This document shows positions 11,330 to 22,600 of a DNA stretch of 33,112 nucleotides, in pieces. The stretch comes from Hyphochytrium catenoides (taxonomy: Eukaryota > Sar > Hyphochytriomycetes > Hyphochytriales > Hyphochytriaceae), in NCBI GenBank assembly GCA_900088475.1, contig FLMG01000629.1:1-33112 (forward strand), written 5' to 3'. Within the stretch, counting starts at the first letter, position 1. The number at the start of each line of letters is the position of its first letter. The notes under the pieces were generated by a model. That model was not told the DNA's origin and ran no database searches. It saw only the letters and a list, made by a program, of their open reading frames with translations. Position numbers and translations under genes: made by a program.

Positions 11330-12700
11330 ATAGGAAATCTTCTTGCTTGGTGGGGAATTCTCATCGTACTGCTGGCAGCTGTCTTTAGCGGATACTTTAG
11401 CCGCCGCACTTGTGGGCCAACGATCCTGGAGAGCGCGTGGCTCACTTATGCCTGTCCATCGCATTCTGGAACAATACTTACACCAAAGTCAACAGAGGAG
11501 GTGGCCAAGATCGTCAGCCATGCGTTAAATCGATGTCAGAGACCGCTCAGTATCCCCGCGTCGAGGCAATTCTTTCACAGCAGCTCAGCCTTTCCTTGTG
11601 TAGATCCTGATGAGGCAGCAGAATGTGCCATTCAACTGAATATGCAGGAGATGAACAAGATTGCAGCTACGGCGAAGATGATGAGACCGTAACGGTACAA
11701 CCCGGAATTGATCTGATGATTTACTAGAGGCTCTCCACGATCGCAATCAAGCTATCACCTACGAGGTCATTTACGAGGTTGACAGTAGGAGGACTATCCT
11801 GTCTGGTGCTTATGGCAGCTCCCGGAAGGTCCCTCAGAACTTGGCCACTTGGTCAAGTGCATCACATTCGTGGGCGGGCAGGGCAAAATCCGTTCGACTC
11901 ATGACACCAAGACCTTCATTGGGTCCCTGGGGATGTTGGGAATAGTAACGGAGATCACTCTTGCCACTGTCCCGCAGTACAAGCTCAGCCTTACGGTCAC
12001 CAACGACTATGACGATAATCTTCTTGCAGATCGGATTCCTGCCTTACTGAGTGACCCAAGCTTCTCAAGAGTTATGTGGTACCCCAACGCCCATACTGCT
12101 CTAACTAAGTGGCACACAATTCTTCCGCCCGATGCCCCAGGAAGCGTTCGACACAGCTTCTTCTTGGACAACCGTATCTGGGCTTCAGTAGGAGGACACA
12201 TTGGTTTGGCAATTGACCAGATAAATCTCACACCGTTTCCGTCTGACAAGATGATACTCATGTTCATGAAACATCATCCTCCATTCTTCTACACTGACGA
12301 GAGATCCCACCTGTGGTCCGGACTGAATAAGACACATGTTGGATGGAGCCATCCGCTTGCGGGCTCAAGTTGCCTAGCGACTTCTTGGGGATGCTACTGG
12401 AGAAACCAAGTCCAGCAACTGGTAGAGATGGATATGGACGTTGCTGTACTTCCTGACTGGATAAGGGAGATGCGAGTGCTGATGGATAAGGTGGAAGACC
12501 ACGGCTGTCTGCCCTTTCTCGTGGGTTTTGCAATGCGGTTCGGACATGCGTCTGAAGCGCCGTTGGACATGGCTTATGGCAGAGATACCGTCTATATTGA
12601 CATGCTTATTGCCAAGGCATAGCAAGCTTACCAGCCCACCATCAGAGCACGATTGATGAGATTGAGCAAGGTGGAATATCCAGGGAGGGATTTTAGGTTT
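11330..12700 (+). pseudogene. FAD-dependent aldonolactone oxidase pseudogene, N-terminal and central part
   Basis: The sequence encodes pieces of an L-gulono-/D-arabinono-1,4-lactone oxidase, the FAD enzyme that makes ascorbate or erythroascorbate. In order these are a hydrophobic segment (GILIVLLAAVFSGYF), LTPKSTEEVAKIVSHAL at the start of the FAD domain, AAECAIQLNMQEMNKI, TVTVQPGI, a GAYGSSRK segment, VKCITFVGGQGKIRS and FIGSLGMLGIVTEITLATVPQYKL. The substrate domain follows with VMWYPNAHTALTKW and TVYIDMLIAKA. The pieces lie in different frames, with shifts near 11660, 11720 and 11845 and stops at 11724, 12620 and 12694. The region of the FAD-binding GxxHS motif is altered (SRQFFHSSSA). 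No start codon fits. The remainder of the enzyme is at 13170-13559, beyond a repeat insertion. Confidence 0.82.
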
Positions 12701-12817
12701 TCATGGCGCGGTTGTAGGATGGGGGGGCTGACCTCCTCCGTCACTTCCAGATTTCCTCGGTCAGCCTCCCGCCGCCTGCTCAAAATCTAGACACAGCGGC
12801 AACAGATAGAAGAAGCA

Positions 12818-13170
12818 CAGCTGACTAGACCTATGCGCTGCCGCAGAACAGTCAACCGCGCCCCCGTCCATCGATGCGGCTTTCTTGGACCAATGCTAGA
12901 GGTGGATGATAGTAGGTATTTAGTTATGTAGGTGAGGTGGTAAGGAGTGCGTACCTTAACGCTTAGTTCTTGGTAGTTAGTGAGTTAGGACACGGCTACT
13001 ACTTATTATGCGCCTTGCCAAGAGCCTCCCTTCGCTTGATTCAGCCAGGCGGTACGGAAAGGTCCCAGCAGGCTAGTAATCTCAGACGCCGTGTGACCCC
13101 CCATTCAGAGGCTTATACATCTTTCCGCTCTTAGCTTGTCACGACATCCGGGTGAGCAGAAGGAAAATAA
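12818..13170 (+). repeat. Dispersed repeat, copy C, lying within the oxidase pseudogene
   Basis: It matches copy A at its start and middle and copy B over its second half (GCCAAGAGCCTCCCTT, CAGCCAGGCGG, AGGCTTATA, CATCCGGGTGAGCAGAAGGAAA). Oxidase coding stops shortly before it (near 12700) and resumes just after it with the HWGK motif (13197). That is what an insertion into the gene would give. Its boundaries and any target-site duplication are not resolved. Confidence 0.62.
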
Positions 13171-13559
13171 CGTTCTGTAAGTATGGGGCAAGGCCGCACT
13201 GGGGAAAAAACAAAGAGCGCATCTTCCTCAACCCAAGGTGTCCAGTCCGTGACAAGTACCCCAAGCTACAGGAGTTCTTGGTGCTTGCAAAAGAAAGCAA
13301 CCCGGGAGAGATCTTCAAGTCAGCGCTGTTTATGCAGATAGAGAAAGGGAAGAAGTATGACCTTTTCCCAGGATGTGTATCTGCAGACAAATGCTATTGC
13401 GAAGAAGCAGACATTGTGGGCCGTCTTGGCTGTATGAATGTGTCAGAGGCGGCAAGATTGATAAGACACTATCGGTATGTCATCAAAAGTATGGCCGACG
13501 AGGGTAAGGCTATAAGCTTCCACTTCGCTCCGTTCAATCCGTTTATAACCATGTACTAG
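13170..13559 (+). pseudogene. Aldonolactone oxidase pseudogene, C-terminal part
   Basis: The frame carries KYGARPHWGKN, the conserved RPHWGK motif near the end of aldonolactone oxidases (His codon at 13197). It continues with NPRCPVRDKYPKL, EKGKKYDLFPGCVSADKCYC and RLGCMNVSEAARL to a stop at 13559. The Cys-rich tail after the FPGC segment looks like that of protist rather than animal enzymes. This part stays open over 120 codons, so it decayed less than the 5' part or by chance kept its frame. It has no start of its own and continues 11330-12700 across repeat copy C. Confidence 0.8.
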
Positions 13560-13836
13560 ATACATATGTCTGCAAGGTCATAGATATAGGGTCAATCGCG
13601 ATGTAGCATTCCCTCGCTCCATGGAAAACATAACTAGAAAATAGTGAGCACGCATCACCTGCATTATTGCGAGGAGCTGCATGTTGATCCTCATGCCTCC
13701 TCTCAAGCCGCTCAGCCGAGAGGAGTGTTCGATGTTCCGCTAGAAAGCTTTGACGCAGAACCTTGGAAATTGTCCAGGATTGTCGAGTCTCGTCTTCCTC
13801 AATAGCATTGCAGCCAATCAAAAGGATATCTGACAT
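13543..13836 (-). other. Unrecognised 97-codon open frame
   Basis: From an ATG at 13836 the frame reads MSDILLIGCNAIEEDETRQ and ends after MTLQTYVSSTWL, overlapping the oxidase 3' end by 17 nt in antisense. Its composition is protein-like, but no family is recognised and there are no clear splice partners. It could be a terminal exon, a gene fragment or chance. Confidence 0.2.
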
Positions 13837-14481
13837 TGGTGAACGAGAGAAGACCCAACCGACAAAGTTGGGCAATGCTCAACGACCGCTAATCTATTAT
13901 CTCCCTCGCTCTTGTCCTCCGGGTAGAACAGTAGGAGATATTGTGCCCGAACCAAGCTCACCTCCGGCTACGGAGAGACGACCCTGATACCGGCCTGATA
14001 ATCAAACGGAGAGGTCGACCGCGCTAGCCTTGTCACCAGATTCTCTAACTAAGGCGAACTGCTTGGTAAGGCGGGGGTCAATCTCGTTAGGTAGCTTCTC
14101 AACTCTGTGGACAGAGACTGACCAAGCATGTGTTTAGCGGCCTTGCTAGTAGCCAATACAGAGTAGGATAGTGGGAAGAGCTCTCCTGGTGGCGTGGAGC
14201 ACGGTAATGCCTGTTAAGCGGCCCCAGTGTTCGCGCTGCTGAATGTGTATGCTGCCTCCACATTTCTATAAATTAACCCTGACAAATACATCTGAGAGAA
14301 GGTGACACAAGGAGAGGAAATCGTGGGATATGCTATTGAAAGCAGAAGGTTCAGATGAAGAAGAATACCATGAGAGGGAGAAGAAGCGACGAACGGGCAA
14401 GGCCATAGACGAAAAGAAGCCGTGCTTCATTAATCAGCATAGCAGTAGAACACTATTGGTGTTATTCACTGCTGCTCCCTT
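13837..14481. other. Short gap with one protein-like fragment
   Basis: On the minus strand, about 14110-14002, one frame opens after a possible acceptor (TCCACAG) and reads VEKLPNEIDPRLTKQFALVR followed by ESGDKAS. This weakly resembles the N-terminal helix of ING proteins (LPxE, R, then LxRxxD). No further ING part, such as a PHD finger, was found. The rest holds no recognised gene. Confidence 0.25.
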
Positions 14482-17400
14482 CTACATGGAAGCAACCATA
14501 CGCGAGAGCAGTGCCCCTTGTGTTCTATCCAGGACAACTTTCACGAAGCTATCGTCAGGATCTCCCTCCTCAAGCACTGACAAATCCGCGGGTATGAGCT
14601 GTAGGCCAATCTCGCCTTGTTCCTTGTGTGTATAGATGCGAAGACCGACAATGGCAACGCTGTCCTCGTTGTCTCTGCACGCCTCATCATGCTCCTCCTC
14701 CCCTTCAGCCCCTTCAGCATTCCCAGCCTCTTCCTCCTCCTCAGCCTGACAGATTTCTTGCCCATCTTCTTCCTCTGGCTCCTCGCTCGATGGATCATCT
14801 TCTTCTCCATAGTGCTCAATTTTTGTCATCATTACCTCGGGATCTTCCTCCTCACTGCAAAGGGCTCTGGAGTAGATATAGTCGTAACTCCTGGCGACCT
14901 GCATGAACTTATCAGACTTCAGCCAGGACTGACTTCCGGCCTGAGCGATGAACTCAGATTGAGTGGGCCTGTCTGTCTGCACACGTGCGATCTTGTATGA
15001 TACAATCCACGTCCCCGAACCCAGGGTTAGTTCCAGGTTCACGCTCCGTTCAGGTCGTAGAGACTGGGTGCGGGCGAAGTAGGAGTTTGACCCTTCCTTG
15101 CGGAGCCTGAAGTTGAGCACAAACTCGTACTGTCCTTCAAGCCCCCTAAAGTAGCGACTGTCGGCCTATTTAGATGGACAAACAAAGCAATAAAAGGCAA
15201 CAGGAAGGAGCAAAGTAAAGGATGAAGAGGTTAGTCCTCAGCAGCTGAAAAATGTTCACGTACTGACAGAGCTATCAATATGAGAGAGCTGTGCTGGTGG
15301 TGGAAGTGGACAGTACCTGTTGCAACACAATGACGACGGGCCCTTTTTGGGCGAGCTGGAAGGAGAACTCCTGCTCAGCGAAGCGAGCAGGCCAGAAGAC
15401 GGGTTCATGAGTCCACATCTGTGACACCGACCACTGCGGAGAGAATATCCTTGTTCTTTCAATATAATCGAAGGATGCCAGCATGTCTTCGACTAAACGA
15501 GCGTTATTTAGACGCAAGGCGATTGTAAGAAGTTACTCAGACGTCCGCATAGACGACAAGCAAGACTTACAGGTCATCCAAAACGCTCCATCATCCCCAA
15601 AGCGGTGATTGAGAAGAGTCATCCACTCGGCAGTCCACTCCGCGGACCCATCGCTCCAAGGCCCGTTCCACTCTGAAGCTCCCCAAGGGTTTCTAAGAGA
15701 AGTTGGCACACGTTATTTATAACAACAAGAAGACGTGTGAATGGCAAGGTGAGCCGAAGTTCATAGATAACAGATGAAGGAGAGATTTCTCAGGAAGAGG
15801 ACGACAGATGGCTCCTCAAACAGGCACGTGAACTCACCTTATTTGCACCATCCGTTTACCATTCACTTCCACCGCACGAAGGACTGAATAGGCATGACCT
15901 GAAATGAGTCCGTTCTCGAACTCTTCTTCTTGCCCACCGCGTTTGCTGCATGCAAATAGAAGCTCCTGATTTGCTTTCAGTAGCTCCTCTTTCCAAAAGT
16001 GGTCGCGATCGAGGATATCTTCAACCAAAAGGAAAGACGTGACTCCGCCCGTCAGGTCTTCAACCCCTTCACTAAGAGTAGAGAGAAGGGTCAGCACAGC
16101 CTCAGGAATGGGAATGAATAAAAAGAAATGAGGACGTGCTGAGCGCATACCCGGTAAGGCCACCTTCAATGGCGCTGTAGTCTCCGTGAGCCTTCGCATA
16201 GGCCTTCTCAAGCAAGGGGAGCCACGTCTCGTTTGAATCGTCACACTTCCCATAGAGCAGTGCCTGGGAACCCTTACGTAGCGCTTTGTCGTACTGGCTT
16301 TCAGACTTGAAGGCAGCCTTGAGGACAGGATTGGCCTCTGAAAACTTAGGGTGTACAAGTGCCAATTGGTCGTCGATCACTTCGGAGATCCACTCGCCAT
16401 CTAAAGTACATAGGCCACAAAGATATTAGCAGGCAAGGGACAAAGCTGTTAGCAGGCAAGGGACTTCCTCTAAGGCTAAGAGGTATACATAGCTCCCCAT
16501 CCCAGACTATCATGGCCAGTGGTGAAGGAGAGAGGAGTGGAGTCTACCGAGGAGAGGAACAGTAAAGATCAGTGGAAACACAAGGGTGTCAATCACTCGG
16601 ACGGCGATCTTGACTCGTTTCCCGTACCTCTGAAAAAGATAAAGCCATAGACTCCAACCTCTGTATGATGGGAAGGTACAATCACATTGTTAGCGCAACT
16701 ATGCCAGCCATCATCGAACCTAGAAGGTGGCAAGCATGAAAAACACATGGGAAGAAGCCATCACCGGATAAAGCAGGGTGGTGGAGAACGCAGCGCAGAC
16801 TTTCAGGACTGTTCGACTCTACTACTTACTCTCATCTCTAGCTACACAGATGCTCTCAAGGAGAGAAGGGACGTTAACAATCGTTGCAACCGCCGCCAGA
16901 AACCAGCAGTCACCAGTAGACCCTTGCTTGATATCCTGAGATTCTACGCCGTCAACGATAAAGCGTGGCTTATCGAAGATATCCTGTCGTGGGCAGGTCG
17001 CAGTTAGCGTTCTAAATATTTTAAGCTGTCTTGAAAGTGTGAGAAGTGGGATCGCTATGAGCGTGAAAGTCTTTAGTAAGGAGAAAAGCTTACCCCGACA
17101 CGTTTGCAGTCATGAGGCACACCCGACTCCGCACTGGTAAGACCGTAGAGACAGTACGACGGTGCCATGCTCAGGTCAAAGTGAGGATCGCGGTACTTCC
17201 TGTTGTTCATGCGACATTCCTTTGATATCTTAGCGACTTTTTCCTGGCAGATCTTGATGGCCTCGTCTCTCCCGGATGTCGCAAGAATGCTCTTAGGGTG
17301 CTCCTGCTGATGATGGCCCTTGACGGCCACCTGGTGCTGGCTACCTCCATTCACAGAGTCCAGAAATGCCCAGACAGTCTTCGTCAGGGCAGGAAGGCCT

Positions 17401-17522
17401 GTAGATTTTGAGCGCGATCCACTCTCGTTCTTTCCGTTGTCAGCCTCTCTGTCCAGGTACTTTGCTGGAGGCACCTCCTTTTCATCCTTCTTCTTGTTAC
17501 GCTTCTTCGCTAGCAGAACCAT
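14482..17522 (-). CDS. Calpain-family (C2) cysteine protease, 8 exons, 693 aa
   Basis: Exons are 17522-17094, 16983-16830, 16660-16628, 16400-16151, 16071-15838, 15692-15571, 15492-15317 and 15165-14482. All junctions are GT-AG and keep phase. Residues 1-143 are Lys-rich at first (KKRNKKKDEKE) and include YRDPHFD. The calpain core follows: IFDKPRFIVDG and QGSTGDCWFLAAVATI with catalytic Cys169, AYAKAHGDYSAIEGGLTG, then GLISGHAYSVL with His348 and RNPWG with Asn368. GPWSDGSAEWT and DYIERTRIFSPQW continue the fold. The last exon gives a beta-rich C-terminal domain interrupted by a strongly acidic stretch (residues 571-634), which may bind calcium or basic partners. The triad is complete, so a cytosolic, probably calcium-regulated protease is expected. 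The third exon is only 33 nt. The ATG has a good context (GCCATGG); an extra 5' exon near 17758-17961 (ATG 17961, donor GTGAGC) is possible but unproven. Confidence 0.92.
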
Positions 17523-19511
17523 GGCTGTTGGCTATGGGGTGAAGGACCTTTGCTAACTAACAAGAGGGCAAGCGTGGTTGCTGAAGCTCCAGGTAGAATA
17601 ACGAGAGAGGTTTCACTGCTGCGATTCAGCTCCCGAAGGAAAATCCTGGAATGACGACTTGAGAAAGGCAGGCTCTGGCAAGGGGCTCAGCTCCGTCAAG
17701 TGTTCCTCTCGTGCTGTACAAGTGCTGCTGCCTCTTTCAGACGACAAATAGTGTTAGTCATGGCAGATGATGGACCAGTCGATTGAATGACTGCAGGAAC
17801 AGTAGGAAATGTAAGGAGCTCACCCTCCTCGTCGTCTGCTTCGTCCCGGATTTGACCTTGTTTTGATTCTCTCCCTCTTCTTCACAACGCGTATCTAGGT
17901 GAACGACTTTCTTCCCTGTTTTCTCTGACGACCGTTGTGGCTCAAGGACCAACTGTCTCATGAGAAAACGTTAGGGCAGTCATGGTACTCAGCTTGTGGC
18001 ACACCCGTGGTGTGACCAAAACAGTCTATGAGGAAAGTAGAGAAGCCTGGAAGAAGTAGTCACCATCCTCGAAGCCACATCATCGCCATCGAGACCTCAT
18101 CCACATCACCCTCATGGGATGATACAACGACGCCTGGTCCAGCGCTGAGGGGCGAACGACTCGCCCACCACGAGCCTATCGTTATATTAGTGGTCTTGTC
18201 CCTCTGGCGGCCGCCGCCTACCTTGCATGAGGAGCGTTGACTGAGGAGGAGAAGCAGTCTTTCTCAGATATTTTCCCATCATTTCTAGACAGTGCACCTA
18301 AGCCCTCCCATGCACTGGCCTCCGCTCCTGGCTGACATGACCGGTGATAGGCTCTGCGTCGACCTGATGAAATTGGTGATAGAAGGCTCCAGGTCGGCGG
18401 GTAGATCTTTCCATGTCTGCTGTGTTCATTACCTGTGATTTTATTGGGCTTTTGGGTAGCGAAGCTGAATAATAGTACGAAGTTCCTAGATAGTTTGGGT
18501 TGTGTGGCCATTGGTTGTGGCCCAGACCTATGGAGACCAAACCTAGACCGGGCTGTCGTGATGACCCACAATGTAGGCGGAGGCCTATCCTGGAAGGCCA
18601 AGGCGTTCCACTTGTTATGTAGTGGTTCTACACCATGAGGATCAACACCGTCTAGGAAACGATGTGGATAAAAAAGGCCCAATGTTCTAATAAATAAGTG
18701 GCATTGTGGCAAACCAGAGTACGCTCGACTGCGGGAACATTGACAAGAGACACCGCGGTTAAAGATTAGGTATCCATACAGCTCGTCCGTATCAGAATGT
18801 GTATCCATCGGCGTACCTTTTAGGCCTGCCTTGACCTCGCTGTTGACGCGCCCTAATAAGGTCATGTCTCACACACTCAGTCAGCCAGCGAAACGCTGCT
18901 TTTACTATGCTCAGCGCTCAGCGCCTCCCTGCTTCATGACTCATGACTGCCGACCTGGCACATCTACCTACTTTACGCCCTTGAACTTCAACGACAGCAA
19001 CAGCTCTTCTTCCTCCTTCTGTTCATTATGCGGTATGACAGGCGTACGCTGCATACCGGCTACTGGGGAAGTGAGGAGGCAGAGGGACGAGTAGGTGTGC
19101 TGATTAGGAAATTGCTGGAAGAAGCGGGAGCTTCGGGGAGCAGCAAATTTAGTGCCAGTGATGGTCTGGGGGATGGTGGTCTGTGGGAGCTTCAATGTCT
19201 GCCGTCACCACAACTGCGCCGCCGCTGTCATATCATCGTTATGCTGCCTTCAGTGATTCTATCATTATCACTCGCCCACAAGCGTGCCAAGCATAAAGTC
19301 AACTCATATTTGTGGATCACCGCTGTCTTGTTCTAGCCACAATATTATTCTTCACAGGCTCAGTTTGGTCCCGATAGTCTGTTGTCATCGTGTCGACTCG
19401 TTTCCAGAGACGACAACCAGGATTCCCAGCGCTTCAAGCGGTTGGTAAGACGCGTTCATCTGATGGACCTGTAGTTTGATATTCTGCACTTGCGTCTCAT
19501 CGAGATCTTCG
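17523..19511. other. Region with no recognised gene; one long minus-strand frame
   Basis: The minus-strand frame 18865-18218 opens with an ATG and runs 215 codons (MTLLGRVNSEVKAGLKG...). No family motif is seen; the Pro/Arg-rich middle does not look like a folded domain. A short minus frame 17961-17758 that ends in a GTGAGC donor could be an upstream exon of the calpain gene. Other frames are short and without motifs. Confidence 0.35.
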
Positions 19512-19690
19512 ATAAAGATGACTATACCTCGCCAAACCTTGCAGCGCTACCCAGGTAGTTTAGGGACCTTGTAATAAAGATGACTATACCTCGCCAAACC
19601 TTGCAGCGCTACCCAGGGAGTTTAGGAACCTTGTAATAAAGATGACTATACCTCGCCAAACCTTGCAGCGCTACCTAGGGAGTTTAGTCA
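19512..19690. repeat. 62-bp minisatellite, three tandem copies
   Basis: Units start with ATAAAGATGACTATACCTCG at 19512, 19574 and 19636, and the third ends near 19690. The first two units are nearly identical (one difference is AGGTAGTTTAGGGACC against AGGGAGTTTAGGAACC). The third has CTACCTAGG for CTACCCAGG and loses the last bases. There are no spacers between units, so this is not a CRISPR array. Confidence 0.95.
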
Positions 19691-22600
19691 TTTCGGACTC
19701 GTTAGGTCATCATCTGACTTATTGTTACTAGCCCGCGTGACATAACTAACGTCTACGTGGACCACTTCTGCTGAGAGATCTTAATGATAATGCTAACTAC
19801 TGGGCAGAGTACCTTCATAAGAAGACGCCGGTAGTGTCACATTGAAGGGATTGGAGATTTGAATGGTTGGCGCCACAAAGAGAACCACTCCCAGCGGTGG
19901 GCCTGTTGGCACCTGATCGGTAGTATCATTAGTCTCTTCCTTACTTCGCCCAACGTTGTACTCGTACCCTTCGGGATTCTGGCATTCGATGCTATCCGCC
20001 AGCATGCTCATGCGCGTGACGTGCTTCTTACCATAATGAGGAGGAGGATAAGGCCCGGAGACCAGGAGCAGCAGTCACAAAACCTAGTCTCATGCGAGGA
20101 GGAGAGGAGCATCAAGCGGGGATCGCTACCACCACGCGTGTATTTTCAGCACAATAGGTCAGCTCCATGAAGGATAAACAATAGGACCTTGTCGCTGCGG
20201 TTCCGGGAGTCTTCAAATCATATAACAAACGGCCATAAGTGAAAGGTGCTCAGCAAAGAAAGGTGTTTCCCCTTCTGCTTTTCTGATGTATGTTCTGATG
20301 TTCTGATACCCTCTTTGTCCTAGAAAGAGACTACTCTACTACTTCTTCTAACTACCAACGCACAATGACCTTCAAAGAGCAAGAATACGCTTATCATGAT
20401 GCAACGAGCTCCTGTACACCATGGAAGAAGATTGAAGAAATGATGTGACTGACACGCTCTCTCCATCGCGGCTAGCTTTCTATTCATGGTACATTATTTC
20501 GAGATATCATTCTCTGCCAGTAAATGTAGACCAACGAGGAGTGATAACCCATTATTGAGCTCTCCTATTCGCACTTCCCCTGTATCTTATGTAGACGGTT
20601 TTCTAATGGACTACTACTATTTCACAGAGGATCTCCGCCAGTCTGCAGTACAGCTCCTGCTAGACACCTTGGAGCCAAATTGTCAGCCGGTGATGCCACT
20701 GTTACATCTATCCCCCATCACGGAGCTACCTTGCGGTGACAGGCTCTTCTTCACTTCCTCGTGATAAGGTGCTTTCAAACTCGATCCTGTACTTATCTTT
20801 TTCTTCTAAGGAACATCGTTACCGCTGCCAGCAGATGAGACACCCTCCCCATAGAGTTAACCGTCGTATTGCCTGGTGACGGGTCTTCGCTCTCATTTTC
20901 CATAATGATAAGGCGCTTCCGAACCCCACAGTGTAAAGAGCGCATACTCTTCCAGCAGGTACGACTATCATCATTCAAGGGGTGTAATAGTGCAAGGAGG
21001 TGATCGTTTGATCCAGTGAACTCCTTTTCATAGATCTACTTTGCAAAAGTTGACGAAAATCTCAGAAGACCAAGACCTTTTACGTAGTCGAGTCTGTAGG
21101 CCCAACACCCAGGATCGCTGCTCGTTTATCTGAATAACCCTGTTCCTCTATAAATCACCGGTCTACCGCATCCTGAATGGCCGTAGATTTGCTGCACTAC
21201 TTCTGTTGCTACCTTCATAGACTAAAATGAACTCGAGGAGTTAAGAGTAAGTGCAGAGACAGGTCCAGCGATTCTGGCGACCACAGCTCCTCGGTGGAGG
21301 ACCTTCGGATGAGGTCTTTGGGCTCTTCGCTCTCAATATGTTCCTCCTGCGGGCTCACTCAGTGCACAGGCTCCCTATTTGTACTGCTCTGTGATGTCAT
21401 CAAGCAAGAAACACCGCCATCACTAGGATAGATACTACTCGGCGTAAGGCAGCTGTTTTTTATAGAGCATGCTTTGACAGGTTGCCATTGTTGTGGACGT
21501 TGACATGGTTCTACTCGTGACAGATAAAGCCTCTTCAATTCGTAACTTCTACTTCTATATCGCGAACGACCTCATAGGACCCGCATAAACAACGAAACAA
21601 GGAAACAGCACTTTGCGACGGGTTTGATGTGAAGCGGCATCGACACCATTCTCCTCCAGAGAGGAGGGGAGGGAAGGATGCGTTAACGTGAGGATGGGCA
21701 GGCAAAAGAGTGATGCATGCTTCACATTGGTAGAAGGAAGTTAGAACTAAATGAGACAGGAAATCCTACGACTGTAGACAAATCTAGACACTCCCCGGCA
21801 TGACAAAACTAATAAGGGCAAACGCCAGTTGTACGGACGATGTTATCTGATGTTTGATCACGAGAACTATCAGCATCAGCAATAGTTAGGCATGGCACTC
21901 GACGACAGTTCCTAGAGCGCCTAGATTTACGAGGAGCGTAGTGAGGTGTTGTCTATGATCTCAACTCTTAGTACAGGCGGAGGAACACGCGGAGGGAAGT
22001 TTATGAGCTCTTGTCTAAATAATGGCTATGTTCCATAAAACTACATGTTATTAGGCTTGTGAACTGTGAACACTCTTCCCTTTGTCTACTACAGCAGATG
22101 TCAAAGCTAATAATACAGTAGACCTGGCACCGCTTGCTACAGCAGATTCTCCTGCCGAACAAGCAGGAGGAGGAGTTCCTCCTTTGTCTCCCAAGTTCAG
22201 CTGCTGCCCCAGCTTGATACACCTCAGGTTCTTCAACAAACGCTTGTTCCTGGTTACGTTAGAACACCGACAGCTCTCCTCAACAACTGGCTTGCCTTGC
22301 CTTCAGACGCCGGTAATAAATCTTTCTCTCCTAAAAGGACACCTGTGAACGGTGACGTGAAGTTAAGGTTAGAGTAAAAGCTGTCACTAGCTTCGTCGTA
22401 GAAGCCAAAGTATGTGCTTCCAGAAGTTCTGTTATCAAGCGACAACTAGCAAGACTTATTCTAAAACAAAGATCAGGAACTCATTGGACAGCGGGGCTGG
22501 TTAGGCCAAGTGCAATCCTTCTTAATCTAGCCTTACACATAGCTCTCCCTAGGCGGGTGGGCGGCCTTCGGCATGACAGCAAGACTAAGACCAAATGAGT

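Noticed and set aside
14617-15000. Plus-strand hydrophobic frame
   Set aside because: It is antisense to the acidic coding stretch of the calpain last exon; Glu codons read backwards give Leu/Ser/Phe.
19512-19690. Possible CRISPR-like array
   Set aside because: The 62-bp units are directly adjacent with no spacers, and the DNA is eukaryotic.
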